NCBI RefSeq assembly: GCF_900169565.1
Contig: NZ_LT828648.1
Coordinates: forward strand, 1,366,876-1,430,875
From: Nitrospira japonica
GTDB taxonomy: Bacteria; Nitrospirota; Nitrospiria; Nitrospirales; Nitrospiraceae
Reading direction: 5' to 3'
DNA: 64,000 nt
This document shows positions 35,628 through 44,476 of the stretch, piece after piece. Below the pieces are notes generated by a model that did no database searches, was not told the DNA's origin, and saw only the letters and a list, made by a program, of their open reading frames with translations. The number at the start of each line of letters is the position of its first letter. The stretch's first letter is position 1. The translations under genes and the position numbers were made by a program.

Positions 35628-38081
35628 ATGACTGCCAAGACCCTTACCTCCGGGCTCGTCCAGACGCATCCGATTCCGCCGGCGATCGCCGACGAAATCG
35701 AGACGTTTGAGCAGGAGTCCAAGCGCCTCCTGTCAGGAGAGATCGTCACCGACCTGTTCAAACCTTTCCGGTTGCAATATGGCATCTATGGCCAGCGGCA
35801 GCCCGGGGTCCAGATGATCCGCATCAAGATCCCTTTTGGGGGGCTGAACGCCAATCAATTGCGCCGGGTCGCCGAACTTGCCGAGCGGTATGCCACCGGA
35901 GTGGGGCACGTGACCACCAGGCAGGACATCCAACTCCATTTCGTGGAGCTGAAGGACGTGCCCGACGTGATGCGCGGTCTGGCGGAAGTAGGGTTGACCA
36001 CTCGGGAGGCCTGCGCCAATACCGTGCGAAATGTGACCGGCTGCCATCTCGCCGGAGTCTGCCAGGGCGAGGTGTTTGACATCACTCCCTATGCCAAGAC
36101 GGTGGCCTATCACCTATTGCGGAACCCGTTGAATCAAAGCCTGCCGCGCAAATTCAAGATCGCTTTTTCCGGTTGCAAGCATGACTGCGCGTTGACGCCG
36201 ATCCACGACATCGGTCTCTTGGCCGTGAAGCGGGAAGACGGCGTCATCGGATTCCGCATGGTCGCCGGCGGCGGACTTGGATCCGCGCCGCGTATCGCTC
36301 AAGTCCTCCGCGAGTTCACGCCGATGAACGAGCTGATTCCGAGCGTCGAAGCCGTCATCAAGGTGTTCGATACGCTCGGCAACCGGAAGAATCGGAACAA
36401 AGCCCGGATGAAATTCGTGATCGACAAGCTCGGATTCGCCGAGTTCAAGCGCCGATGGGAAGAGGCGTACGTCAGCATGGGGCATGCGCGCCCCGCGGAC
36501 GACACTCTCAGACTCCTCGAATATGAGGACAAACCGGCGCCCTTGATCATGCCCGAACCGGTGAAGTCGAACCGCGTCTCGGGAAACGGCCGTGTCAACG
36601 GCTCGACGGAAGAGACGCCGTTCGATATGTGGAAGCGGACGAACGTCGTGCGTCAGAAGCAGCCTGGTTACGTGGCCGCCGTCGTCAAATTGTTCATGGG
36701 TGACTTGACGACCGATCAAATGTTGGTCGTGTCCGATCTCGCGGAACGCTACTCGAACGGCAACATCCGCACCACGATCAATCAAAACATGATCATTCGC
36801 TGGATTCCCGAATCGGCGATCAGGGGCCTTTACGACGACTTGGCGTCGAAGGGACTCGCCGATCCCGGAGCCGAATTGGTGGAGGACATCATCGCCTGTC
36901 CCGGTACCGATACATGCGGCCTGGGCATTACGTCATCCAAAGGGCTGGCACGGGCCCTGGCGGAGGTGTTCCCGGCGGGTCGCGTGCCGGAAGATCTGAA
37001 AGACGTCAGCGTCAAAATCAGCGGATGCCACAATTCGTGCGCGCAGCATCACATCGCCACGATCGGTCTGCACGGAGTCGGCAAACGCATCGGAGAGCAC
37101 ACGGCGCCGTTCTACGAATTGCATCTTGGCGGCAAAGTGAACGGAACGGCCAAGATCGGACAGATGACGGTGAAACTTCCGGCCAAAGCCGTATCCGCGG
37201 CAATCACGCACCTGATCGACGTATATCGCCGGGACCGCAAGCCCAGTGAAGGGCTGCCGGCATTCATCGAGCGAGTCGGCAAGAACGCCCTCAAGGACGA
37301 GTTGATCCCCTATACCATCGTGCCGGCCTTCGACGACGATCCCACCTTCTATTACGATTGGGAGGGAGAGGAAGAGTTCGTCCTGGAAGATCTTGGGCCG
37401 GGCGAGTGCGCCGGCGGCGCGCTGGAGATGATCGAAAACGGCATTCTTGAAGCGGATCAAGAGCTGTATCAAGCCCGGCTCCTGATCGATAACCATCAAT
37501 ATTCGGTGTCTGTGAACAAATCGTACCGGGCGGTTTTGGCCGCCGCCAAGGCGCTCTTGGTGACGGAAGGCCTCGAGCCGTCGACCGATGCGGAAACGTT
37601 CGGCGAATTCGAACGCCGCATTGCGAGTCACGGTGTCGTACCGGGGCAGTACCGGGAGTTGGGCAAGAAGGTCGGAGATCTGGGGCCGAAGGACACGACG
37701 CTGGAATCGGCTCGGGAAAAAATGGCGTTTGCGAAGGGATTCGTCGATGCCTGCCGTGCGGCGACTGAGCAGATGGGGAAAGATCTGAAGTTGGCGCCGA
37801 CGGCCCCTGCGCCGACTCCGGCGAAGCCGGCTGCACCCGTGCCGACCGGCGCCCCACTGTATGATCTGCGCGGCGTCGCCTGTCCGCTCAATTATGTGAA
37901 GACCAAACTGAAGCTGGAGATGATGGATGCCGGCGAGAAACTGGAAGTCTGGCTGGACGCCGGGGAGCCGATCAAGAATGTGCCGATGAGCTTGAAGAAC
38001 GACGGACATCTTATCCATCTGCAGGAGGCGTTGGAGCCGGAGGCGGTGCATTTCAGGATCTTGGTCGAGAAAGTCGAGTAG
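35628..38081 (+). CDS. Siroheme nitrite/sulfite reductase with HEPN-like and TusA-like C-terminal domains
   Basis: 817 residues from the ATG at 35628 (GAGGT lies 7 bases upstream). Residues about 40-580 form two siroheme-reductase halves. Both carry full C-x5-C/C-x3-C cluster motifs: Cys139/145 with Cys183/187, and Cys424/430 with Cys467/471. In CysI and NirA only the second half keeps them. Residues about 606-713 look HEPN-like (helical, with YRAVLAAAKALL). An Ala/Pro linker leads to a TusA-like domain (about 740-815) with the sulfur-carrier CPLN motif, Cys752. In this operon it most likely reduces sulfite to sulfide. Confidence 0.88.
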   Translation: MTAKTLTSGLVQTHPIPPAIADEIETFEQESKRLLSGEIVTDLFKPFRLQYGIYGQRQPGVQMIRIKIPFGGLNANQLRRVAELAERYATGVGHVTTRQDIQLHFVELKDVPDVMRGLAEVGLTTREACANTVRNVTGCHLAGVCQGEVFDITPYAKTVAYHLLRNPLNQSLPRKFKIAFSGCKHDCALTPIHDIGLLAVKREDGVIGFRMVAGGGLGSAPRIAQVLREFTPMNELIPSVEAVIKVFDTLGNRKNRNKARMKFVIDKLGFAEFKRRWEEAYVSMGHARPADDTLRLLEYEDKPAPLIMPEPVKSNRVSGNGRVNGSTEETPFDMWKRTNVVRQKQPGYVAAVVKLFMGDLTTDQMLVVSDLAERYSNGNIRTTINQNMIIRWIPESAIRGLYDDLASKGLADPGAELVEDIIACPGTDTCGLGITSSKGLARALAEVFPAGRVPEDLKDVSVKISGCHNSCAQHHIATIGLHGVGKRIGEHTAPFYELHLGGKVNGTAKIGQMTVKLPAKAVSAAITHLIDVYRRDRKPSEGLPAFIERVGKNALKDELIPYTIVPAFDDDPTFYYDWEGEEEFVLEDLGPGECAGGALEMIENGILEADQELYQARLLIDNHQYSVSVNKSYRAVLAAAKALLVTEGLEPSTDAETFGEFERRIASHGVVPGQYRELGKKVGDLGPKDTTLESAREKMAFAKGFVDACRAATEQMGKDLKLAPTAPAPTPAKPAAPVPTGAPLYDLRGVACPLNYVKTKLKLEMMDAGEKLEVWLDAGEPIKNVPMSLKNDGHLIHLQEALEPEAVHFRILVEKVE

Positions 38082-38087
38082 TCCGGC

Positions 38088-38807
38088 ATGACGCAGGTAT
38101 CCCCTAACGATATGGAAGCCCTACAGGTGTGGAGCGACTCGTTCGCGTCGAAGCAGCCGCAGGAGGTGTTGGCTGCGGCGATCGAACGATATGCGCCGAA
38201 GATCGTCCTGGCCTGCAGCTTCGGCGCGGAAGACGTGGTGCTGGTGGATATGGTTCATCGCATCAATCCGTCGGTGCCGTTGTTTTATCTCGACACGGAC
38301 TTCCTGTTTCCCGAGACCCATGCAACCAGGGATCGGATCGCGGAACGGTACAACTTGAAGCCGGCACAAATGCTCCAAGTCAAGTCGCTGTTGACGCCCG
38401 CGGATCAGACGGCGCGGCACGGGGAAGCCTTATGGGCCAAGGATCCCGATCAATGCTGCAAGATTCGGAAAGTGGAACCCTTGAACAGAATATTGAAGAC
38501 CTATGACGCCTGGATCACCGGCATCCGGCGGGAGCAGTCTCCAACGCGCGCCAACGCCAAGATGATTGAATGGGACAACATTTTCGGGCTGGTCAAAGTC
38601 AATCCATTGGCGGCGTGGACGTGGGCGGACGTCTGGACCTATATCAAGATCTACGAAGTGCCGTACAACGAATTGCATGATCGCAACTATCCCAGCATCG
38701 GCTGCACGCACTGTACGAAACCGGTGATGCCCGGGGAAGACCCTCGCTCCGGCCGGTGGCAGGGGCGTGAGAAAACGGAATGCGGACTCCATAAGAAGGC
38801 TTCTTGA
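38088..38807 (+). CDS. cysH: Assimilatory adenylyl-sulfate (APS) reductase
   Basis: 239 residues. The PP-loop-like motif SFGAEDVVL lies near residue 45. The [4Fe-4S] ligands of APS-type enzymes are present: Cys123-Cys124 and Cys206-x2-Cys209. The catalytic Cys232 is in KTECGLH near the C-terminus. These iron-sulfur cysteines mark APS rather than PAPS reductases. It makes sulfite, the substrate of the hemoprotein encoded 7 bases upstream. Its stop overlaps the next start. Confidence 0.95.
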   Translation: MTQVSPNDMEALQVWSDSFASKQPQEVLAAAIERYAPKIVLACSFGAEDVVLVDMVHRINPSVPLFYLDTDFLFPETHATRDRIAERYNLKPAQMLQVKSLLTPADQTARHGEALWAKDPDQCCKIRKVEPLNRILKTYDAWITGIRREQSPTRANAKMIEWDNIFGLVKVNPLAAWTWADVWTYIKIYEVPYNELHDRNYPSIGCTHCTKPVMPGEDPRSGRWQGREKTECGLHKKAS

Positions 38808-39859
38808 TGTCGATGCATGAATTCATTGCGAAAATCGCCAAAGGTCAGAAAGCCTCGAAGGACCTCACCTGGGACGAGGCCAAGCGTGCCATGAAATCGC
38901 TGATCGAGGGCCAGGCGACTCCCGCTCAGATCGGGGCGTTCCTGGTCGCGATGCGGGTGAAAATGGAATCGGTCACCGAACTGGCGGCGTTTACTGCGGC
39001 TGCTCGCTCCTACGTGGCTCCCGTTCCGACACCGCAAGACATCAATGTCGTGGACCTGCCCAGTTATGCCGGCAAACAGGATACCTTTCATGCGCTGGCC
39101 GGGGCGGCGATCGTCGCGGCGGCAGCCGGGGCGGCCGTTCTCATGCATGGATACGACGGAATTCCGGGCCGCCCGGGTCAAGCCGGAGTTCTCGAGGCGT
39201 TGGGCGTACCGATCGATCTGGATCCCAAGGCGGCCGGAGAGGCCGTGACGAAACAAGGATTTGCCTACCTGGACATCGGGCTCTACCATCCTCCACTGTA
39301 TCGATTTCTTGAACTGCGCCGGGAACTCGGCGTGCGAAGCGTCTTTCATCCGGTTGCGCGATTGCTCAACCCGGCCCGCAGCCGTTCTCAAGTGATCGGA
39401 TTGACCCACCCGCCGTATTTTGAGAAGACGGCGGAGGCGCTTCGGATGTTGGGAGCGCCGAGAGCGCTCGTGATTCGCGGTGTTGAAGGAGATCCGGAGC
39501 TGTCGATCGCGATGGTGACCAAGGTGTTGGAATTGCGTGACGACCGGATCACTCCCCTGACCCTGGCGCCGAAGGACGTGGGATTGAATCTCGGAACATC
39601 TCGCGATATGGGCGGGTTCCCGCCAGAGCAACGGGACAAGGAGGCGCTGCTTCTGCGCCGAGTCCTGCAGAATCAGGTGCAGGGAGGCGCTCGCGATTGG
39701 GTACTCTACAACGCGGCGATGTTGCTCTATGCCGCAGGAAAAGAATCCTCGCTGGCCGCGTGTATACCGCGGGCCAAGCGGGCTCTTGAAGACGGGGCCG
39801 CGGCGCGAAAGCTCGAAGCACTCGGCCGGCAGCCGATCGCCGCGGCTTCGGCCGGCTGA
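38807..39859 (+). CDS. TrpD2-like glycosyltransferase-family protein
   Basis: 350 residues from the ATG at 38807, which overlaps the cysH stop. It has the fold pattern of anthranilate phosphoribosyltransferase-like proteins (an N-terminal helical bundle, DLTWDEAKRAMKSLIEGQATPAQIGAFLVAMRVK, then an alpha/beta domain), but the catalytic GTGGD motif is replaced. It therefore fits the TrpD2/YbiB group, some of which bind nucleic acids and lack the TrpD activity. Its place inside the sulfur operon is unexplained. Confidence 0.75.
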   Translation: MSMHEFIAKIAKGQKASKDLTWDEAKRAMKSLIEGQATPAQIGAFLVAMRVKMESVTELAAFTAAARSYVAPVPTPQDINVVDLPSYAGKQDTFHALAGAAIVAAAAGAAVLMHGYDGIPGRPGQAGVLEALGVPIDLDPKAAGEAVTKQGFAYLDIGLYHPPLYRFLELRRELGVRSVFHPVARLLNPARSRSQVIGLTHPPYFEKTAEALRMLGAPRALVIRGVEGDPELSIAMVTKVLELRDDRITPLTLAPKDVGLNLGTSRDMGGFPPEQRDKEALLLRRVLQNQVQGGARDWVLYNAAMLLYAAGKESSLAACIPRAKRALEDGAAARKLEALGRQPIAAASAG

Positions 39860-39885
39860 TGCGTACGTGAGGAGAGGATCGACCC

Positions 39886-40683
39886 GTGAAACATTTGCGT
39901 CAGCTTGAAGACCAAAGCGTCTATATTCTTCGAGAAGCCTACAAGCATTTCGACAACCTCGCCATGCTCTGGTCGATGGGGAAGGACTCGACTGTCCTGT
40001 TATGGCTGGCGCGCAAGGCGTTCTTCGGTCATGTTCCGTTTCCGCTCCTGCACGTGGACACCAGCTACAAGATTCCCGCCATGATCGAGTACCGCGATCG
40101 ATTGGCGCGCGAATGGCATCTCAACCTCGTCGTCGGACAGAATAAAGAAGCACTTGCCGCCGGTATGAATCACACCTTGGGACGCGTGACCTGCTGCACG
40201 GCGCTCAAGACGAACGGCCTGAAACAGCTTCTTGAGCAAAAGGGCTACACCGGCGTGATCCTCGGCGTTCGGGCGGACGAAGAGGGAACCAGGGCGAAGG
40301 AACGATACTTCTCGCCGCGGGACAAGCATGGGGACTGGGATTTTCGGGATCAGCCGCCCGAGCTATGGGATCAGTTCAAGACGACCTTTCCGCCGGGCAC
40401 CCACATCCGTATTCACCCGCTGTTGGATTGGACGGAGATCAACATCTGGGAGTACATCAAACTGGAGAATATTCCGTTCATCGACCTGTACCTCGACAAG
40501 GGCGACGGCACCCGCTATCGGAGCCTCGGATGCGCCCCCTGCACGATGCCGATCAAATCGACCGCCAAGAACGTGGACGACATCATCGAGGAATTGCGCC
40601 ATACGACCGTCGCGGAGCGGTCAGGTCGCGCGCAGGATGAGGGACGCGGAATGGAATTGCTCCGCAAAGACGGATACATGTGA
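39886..40683 (+). CDS. cysD: Sulfate adenylyltransferase subunit 2
   Basis: 265 residues, GTG start. The PP-loop SMGKDST lies near residue 31-37, followed by [16 protein letters not shown] and the [19 protein letters not shown] motif that CysD proteins share. It adenylates sulfate to APS together with the CysN GTPase encoded 31 bases downstream. The APS made here feeds the reductase encoded upstream. Confidence 0.96.
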   Translation: MKHLRQLEDQSVYILREAYKHFDNLAMLWSMGKDSTVLLWLARKAFFGHVPFPLLHVDTSYKIPAMIEYRDRLAREWHLNLVVGQNKEALAAGMNHTLGRVTCCTALKTNGLKQLLEQKGYTGVILGVRADEEGTRAKERYFSPRDKHGDWDFRDQPPELWDQFKTTFPPGTHIRIHPLLDWTEINIWEYIKLENIPFIDLYLDKGDGTRYRSLGCAPCTMPIKSTAKNVDDIIEELRHTTVAERSGRAQDEGRGMELLRKDGYM

Positions 40684-40714
40684 TGCCGCCGCGCCGAGAG
40701 GAGTGTCCCGCACT

Positions 40715-42559
40715 ATGACGTCCCATTCATCCAAACCGTCCGAACATCTCAACATCGTCATCGTCGGTCACGTCGATCACGGGAAGTCGACGTTGCTCGG
40801 CCGTCTCTATGCGGATACGGGATCCCTCCCGGACGGTAAGCTGGAAAAGGTGCAGGCGATTTGCCGCCAGCAAGGCAAGGAGTTCGAGTACGCATTTCTG
40901 TTCGATGCCTTTCTCGAGGAGCAGGAGCAGGGCATCACGATCGATACGGCCCGCACGTTTTTCATCTGGCAGGGCCGCCAGTACATCATCATCGATGCGC
41001 CCGGACACAAGGAATTTCTGAAGAACATGATTTCAGGGGCCGCCCGGGCGGAAGCCGCCCTGCTCCTGATCGACGCACTCGAAGGCGTGAAGGAACAGTC
41101 CAAAAAACACGGCTATCTGCTCTCGCTCCTGGGAGTGCGCCAGTTTGCGGTGGTGGTCAACAAAATGGACCTTGTCGGTTACCGTCAGGATGTCTTCGAC
41201 GGGATCGAAAAGGAATATCGGGAATTTCTGAGCCAGTTCGGCGCCGTGCCGGAACGTGTCATCCCGGTGAGCGCGAAAATGGGTGATAACATCGCCAAGC
41301 GCGGCTCGGTCATGGCGTGGTACGACGGACCCACCGTTCTGGATGCGCTGCATCTGTTCAAAAAAGAGACGGCCAGATCGGAACAGCCGCTTCGGTTTCC
41401 CATCCAGGACGTCTACAAGTTCGATGCGCGGCGGATCATCACCGGCCGCATCGCGGCTGGTCGGCTGAAGGTCGGAGATCACCTGGTGTTTTCCCCTTCG
41501 AACAAACGCGCCAATATCCGATCCGTTGAGGCGTTCAATATCGAGCCGCCGCCGACCGGCGCGGAAGCCGGTCAGTCGGTCGGCATCACGCTCGACGAAC
41601 AGATTTTCATCGAGCGCGGTGAGATTGCGACCCATCAGTCGCAGTTGCCGCTGGTCTCGACGGCGTTTCGCGCCAACCTGTTCTGGCTGGGGCGGCGCCC
41701 CCTGGAGAAAGGCCGCAAGTATCTCCTGCGCGTCGCGACGAACGAGGTGGATTGCGAGATTGCCGTGATTCACAAGATCATCGACACCATGGATTTGGCG
41801 CAGCAGCAGGGGAGTACGTCGGTCGCGAGAAATCAGGTGGCGGAATTGACGGTGCGGACGAAGGCTCCGGTCGCGTTCGACCTGTCATCCTCCTTTGAAG
41901 CGACCGGCCGGTTTGTCTTGGTCGACGAATATGACATCGCGGGCGGCGGGATCGTCACGGAAGTGATCCACGACGATCAGGAATTCCTACGTGAGGAAGC
42001 CCGGCGACGGGATTTTGCGTGGGTCAAAGGGGAAGTCGGTATCGAAGAGCGGGCGCAACAATACGGCCACCGGGCGGCGATCGTCCTGGTTACCGGGGGC
42101 CGGCATACCGGGAAGTCCTTTCTCGCCAAGAAACTGGAGGCCCGGCTCGTGGCCGACGGTCGACATGCCTATCTGCTCGATGGGGAAAATCTCCGGCGGG
42201 GACTCGATGCGGACCTTTCGGAGCACGAGCGGGGGCAGACGGCAGAGATGGGTCGCCGGTACGGAGAAGTGGCGCGGCTCCTCGTCGACACGGGGTTGAT
42301 CGTGGTGTCCACGACGAACCCGTTCGGGATGGGATATGCCGAAGCCGCGCAGGCGATCAGGACGTTGGTGCATCCGGCGCCGGTCATTGCCGTGCATATG
42401 AGCAAGCTGCCCGAAGAGGCACCTGCCGGTACGGATCTCATCTTCACGGGCCCCGCGGATTTTGACGCGGCGACTCGCCGGATCATCGAGGAGTTGAAAC
42501 GCCGGGGCGTCCTGGCGCACGCTATTGGCGCCAAACCGACGTTTCAATATTCGATCTGA
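40715..42559 (+). CDS. cysNC: Sulfate adenylyltransferase subunit 1 fused to an altered APS-kinase domain
   Basis: 614 residues from the ATG at 40715. Residues 1-430 are the EF-Tu-like CysN GTPase, with GHVDHGKST at 18-26, DAPGHKEF and NKMDLV. The C-terminal part (about 450-614) resembles APS kinase, with a P-loop GGRHTGKS (461-468), [31 protein letters not shown], but without the usual RxxN after the Arg or the DPKGLYKKA lid. The kinase may be weak, altered or regulatory. An open frame extends upstream only because cysD lies in another frame. Confidence 0.93.
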   Translation: MTSHSSKPSEHLNIVIVGHVDHGKSTLLGRLYADTGSLPDGKLEKVQAICRQQGKEFEYAFLFDAFLEEQEQGITIDTARTFFIWQGRQYIIIDAPGHKEFLKNMISGAARAEAALLLIDALEGVKEQSKKHGYLLSLLGVRQFAVVVNKMDLVGYRQDVFDGIEKEYREFLSQFGAVPERVIPVSAKMGDNIAKRGSVMAWYDGPTVLDALHLFKKETARSEQPLRFPIQDVYKFDARRIITGRIAAGRLKVGDHLVFSPSNKRANIRSVEAFNIEPPPTGAEAGQSVGITLDEQIFIERGEIATHQSQLPLVSTAFRANLFWLGRRPLEKGRKYLLRVATNEVDCEIAVIHKIIDTMDLAQQQGSTSVARNQVAELTVRTKAPVAFDLSSSFEATGRFVLVDEYDIAGGGIVTEVIHDDQEFLREEARRRDFAWVKGEVGIEERAQQYGHRAAIVLVTGGRHTGKSFLAKKLEARLVADGRHAYLLDGENLRRGLDADLSEHERGQTAEMGRRYGEVARLLVDTGLIVVSTTNPFGMGYAEAAQAIRTLVHPAPVIAVHMSKLPEEAPAGTDLIFTGPADFDAATRRIIEELKRRGVLAHAIGAKPTFQYSI

Positions 42560-42566
42560 GGGACTG

Positions 42567-42578
42567 GCTCCGCGGAGC
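42567..42578. repeat. Perfect 12-base palindrome after cysNC
   Basis: GCTCCGCGGAGC lies 8 bases past the cysNC stop and could fold as a small hairpin. No T-tract follows. It may help to stabilise the end of the operon transcript. Confidence 0.3.
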
Positions 42579-42726
42579 TGTGCTCGTCCTTTTTGTTCAG
42601 GAACAGGGACAGTCGCGGATCGGAGGCGACGTTCCCTTGGTCCGCCATCGGTTGGTTTGACTCTCCGGAAACCCCTATGTTACCGTACCTTCTCGCAATA
42701 TCCACAGGTTTGGCGAGGCGATCGAT

Positions 42727-43647
42727 ATGGCTCCCGACAAAGATCTGAAGACGATTCTTGGTAAGCTTCGGTACTCCGACGACGCCAAGGTCGTGCAGCA
42801 GATCACCGAGCAGATGCAACAGGTGCAAGCCAGAATGACGGGCATCAAGCATAAGCTCGTCGTCATGAGCGGCAAGGGCGGCGTGGGCAAAAGCATGACC
42901 ACGGTGAATCTGGCCCTGGCCTTAGCGCGGCAGCACAGCCGTGTCGGCCTACTCGATGTGGATTTGAACGGCCCCTGCGTTCCTCGGATGCTTGGCCTTC
43001 ATGGCCGGTCGTTGACCATGACCCCGGAAGGAGCGCTGCCGCCGGTCGGTCCGTTGAATATCAAAGTCGCCTCCATGGATTTTTTTCTGGGAGCCGCCTC
43101 TCCGGTCAGATGGAAAGGGCCGATGGATGTCAGTCCAGTCTGGCTGGGCCTCATGGAAATGAACGTCATCCGGGAATTCCTGGCCGACGTCGTCTGGGGC
43201 GAGTTGGACTATCTGCTTGCGGATCTCCCGCCCGGTGCCGCCGCAGACAAACCGCCTGTCATCGCGGGCTTCATTCCCGATCTGGCCGGCGCCATCGTCG
43301 TAACGACCCCTTCCGAGGTTGCCTCGGATGTCGTCCAGAAATCCGTCACCTATGCGCGTGACATGGGGATCAAAGTGCTGGGCATCGTCGAAAACATGAG
43401 CGAATACCGCTGCCCGTCCTGCGGTGAACAGAACGAATTATTCGAGGGCAATACCGAAGCCATGTGCGAAGTGTTGGATCTCCCCCTTCTCGGCCGTATC
43501 CCCTTTGACCGGAAGCTTGCCCGCACCTTCGACAAGGGCGAACCATTGCTGGATGAGACGTATCCGACCATCCAGCGTTACCAGGAAATCGCCGGACGTA
43601 TTCGAACGCTGCTGGATTATAAGAAGGTCCTGGCCGAAAAACTGTGA
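42727..43647 (+). CDS. Mrp/NBP35-family ATP-binding Fe-S carrier
   Basis: 306 residues. A deviant Walker A SGKGGVGKSMTT lies near 49-60, followed by the DVDLNGP switch, DLPPG, and CPSC near the C-terminus (YRCPSCG), a pair typical of the Fe-S binding site of Mrp proteins. Such proteins carry [4Fe-4S] clusters to apoenzymes. The gene follows the sulfur operon after 167 bases, so a role in maturing nearby Fe-S enzymes is possible but not shown. A zinc-ribbon/PCP_red gene follows after 22 bases. Confidence 0.9.
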   Translation: MAPDKDLKTILGKLRYSDDAKVVQQITEQMQQVQARMTGIKHKLVVMSGKGGVGKSMTTVNLALALARQHSRVGLLDVDLNGPCVPRMLGLHGRSLTMTPEGALPPVGPLNIKVASMDFFLGAASPVRWKGPMDVSPVWLGLMEMNVIREFLADVVWGELDYLLADLPPGAAADKPPVIAGFIPDLAGAIVVTTPSEVASDVVQKSVTYARDMGIKVLGIVENMSEYRCPSCGEQNELFEGNTEAMCEVLDLPLLGRIPFDRKLARTFDKGEPLLDETYPTIQRYQEIAGRIRTLLDYKKVLAEKL

Positions 43648-43669
43648 CGCTCATCCAAGAGGAGATGCC

Positions 43670-44425
43670 ATGAAATTCGTGTGCCTCAATTGCGAAACCT
43701 ACATGAACTTCGAAAAGGTCGAAAAGCCCGGAGAAGGGTCTCTCGGGGTGTTTTTCGGCTGCCCGTCCTGCGGGGCAAAATTTTCGATGGTCACCAATCC
43801 GGGCGAAACGCAAATGGTCAGTTCGCTGGGCGTGAAGTTGGGCGGGAGGACCGTGGCGGCCGAGCCATTCGAGATGACGAGGGGGACATTGAAGGATGAA
43901 GCGCTGGCCGGGTCAGGCCAGATGGCGGCGTATTTAAATGAGAAGATTCAGGGCGGCCAACCCGCCTCCGCCGCTCCCGCGGCGACACCCAAGAGTGGCG
44001 ACAAGGCCGGAAGCAGCGGCTGCCCCTTTTCCGCGATGGTGGCCGAGATGGGACTCACCTCTTCCGGCAAACCCGCCAACGGCGCGCCTGCGGCGTCGGA
44101 GTTCACCTGGACGGCTGATGCCAAGGAAAAACTCGACCGGCTGCCTGTTTTCGTGAAGCCGATGGTTCAGAGCAGCGTGGAAGCCTATGCCAGAAAGCAA
44201 GGCTATACGACCATTACGCTGCAAGTGATGGATGACTCCAAGAACGACTCTCCCAACGGCATCGCGTGGACTCGCGAAGCGGAGCAACGACTCGACAATA
44301 TTCCCGACTTTATCCGTCCGATGGCCCGCAAGGAAATCGAACGGCTGGCCAAAGAGCGCGGCGTCCCTACAATCACGGCGCAAGTGATGGACGACGCTAA
44401 AGACAAGTTCATGAAATTCATGTAG
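43670..44425 (+). CDS. Zinc-ribbon protein with two PCP_red domains
   Basis: 251 residues from the ATG at 43670 (AGAGGAG precedes it). An N-terminal zinc ribbon has CLNC (residues 5-8) and CPSC (about 32-35). A linker leads to two PCP_red domains (about 143-187 and 203-248), each with WT-x-(D/E)A, a Leu near PxF(I/V)(R/K)P, and a repeated ITAQVMDD-type end. PCP_red is otherwise known from the C-terminus of the BchB subunit of protochlorophyllide reductase, but no photosynthesis genes are in this window. It is coupled to Mrp by 22 bases, suggesting an Fe-S related role. Confidence 0.75.
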   Translation: MKFVCLNCETYMNFEKVEKPGEGSLGVFFGCPSCGAKFSMVTNPGETQMVSSLGVKLGGRTVAAEPFEMTRGTLKDEALAGSGQMAAYLNEKIQGGQPASAAPAATPKSGDKAGSSGCPFSAMVAEMGLTSSGKPANGAPAASEFTWTADAKEKLDRLPVFVKPMVQSSVEAYARKQGYTTITLQVMDDSKNDSPNGIAWTREAEQRLDNIPDFIRPMARKEIERLAKERGVPTITAQVMDDAKDKFMKFM

Positions 44426-44476
44426 ATGGCCACTCGGTCGGGATCGACTTCCAACAAGGCCTGTCCGGAGCACCGG

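Noticed and set aside
36933-38051. 372-codon minus-strand frame opposite the reductase gene
   Set aside because: Compositional shadow; no domain, and the plus strand is well supported.
40328-40714. Upstream extension of the cysNC frame through cysD
   Set aside because: It overlaps cysD in another frame; the CysN start [18 protein letters not shown] at 40715 is well supported.
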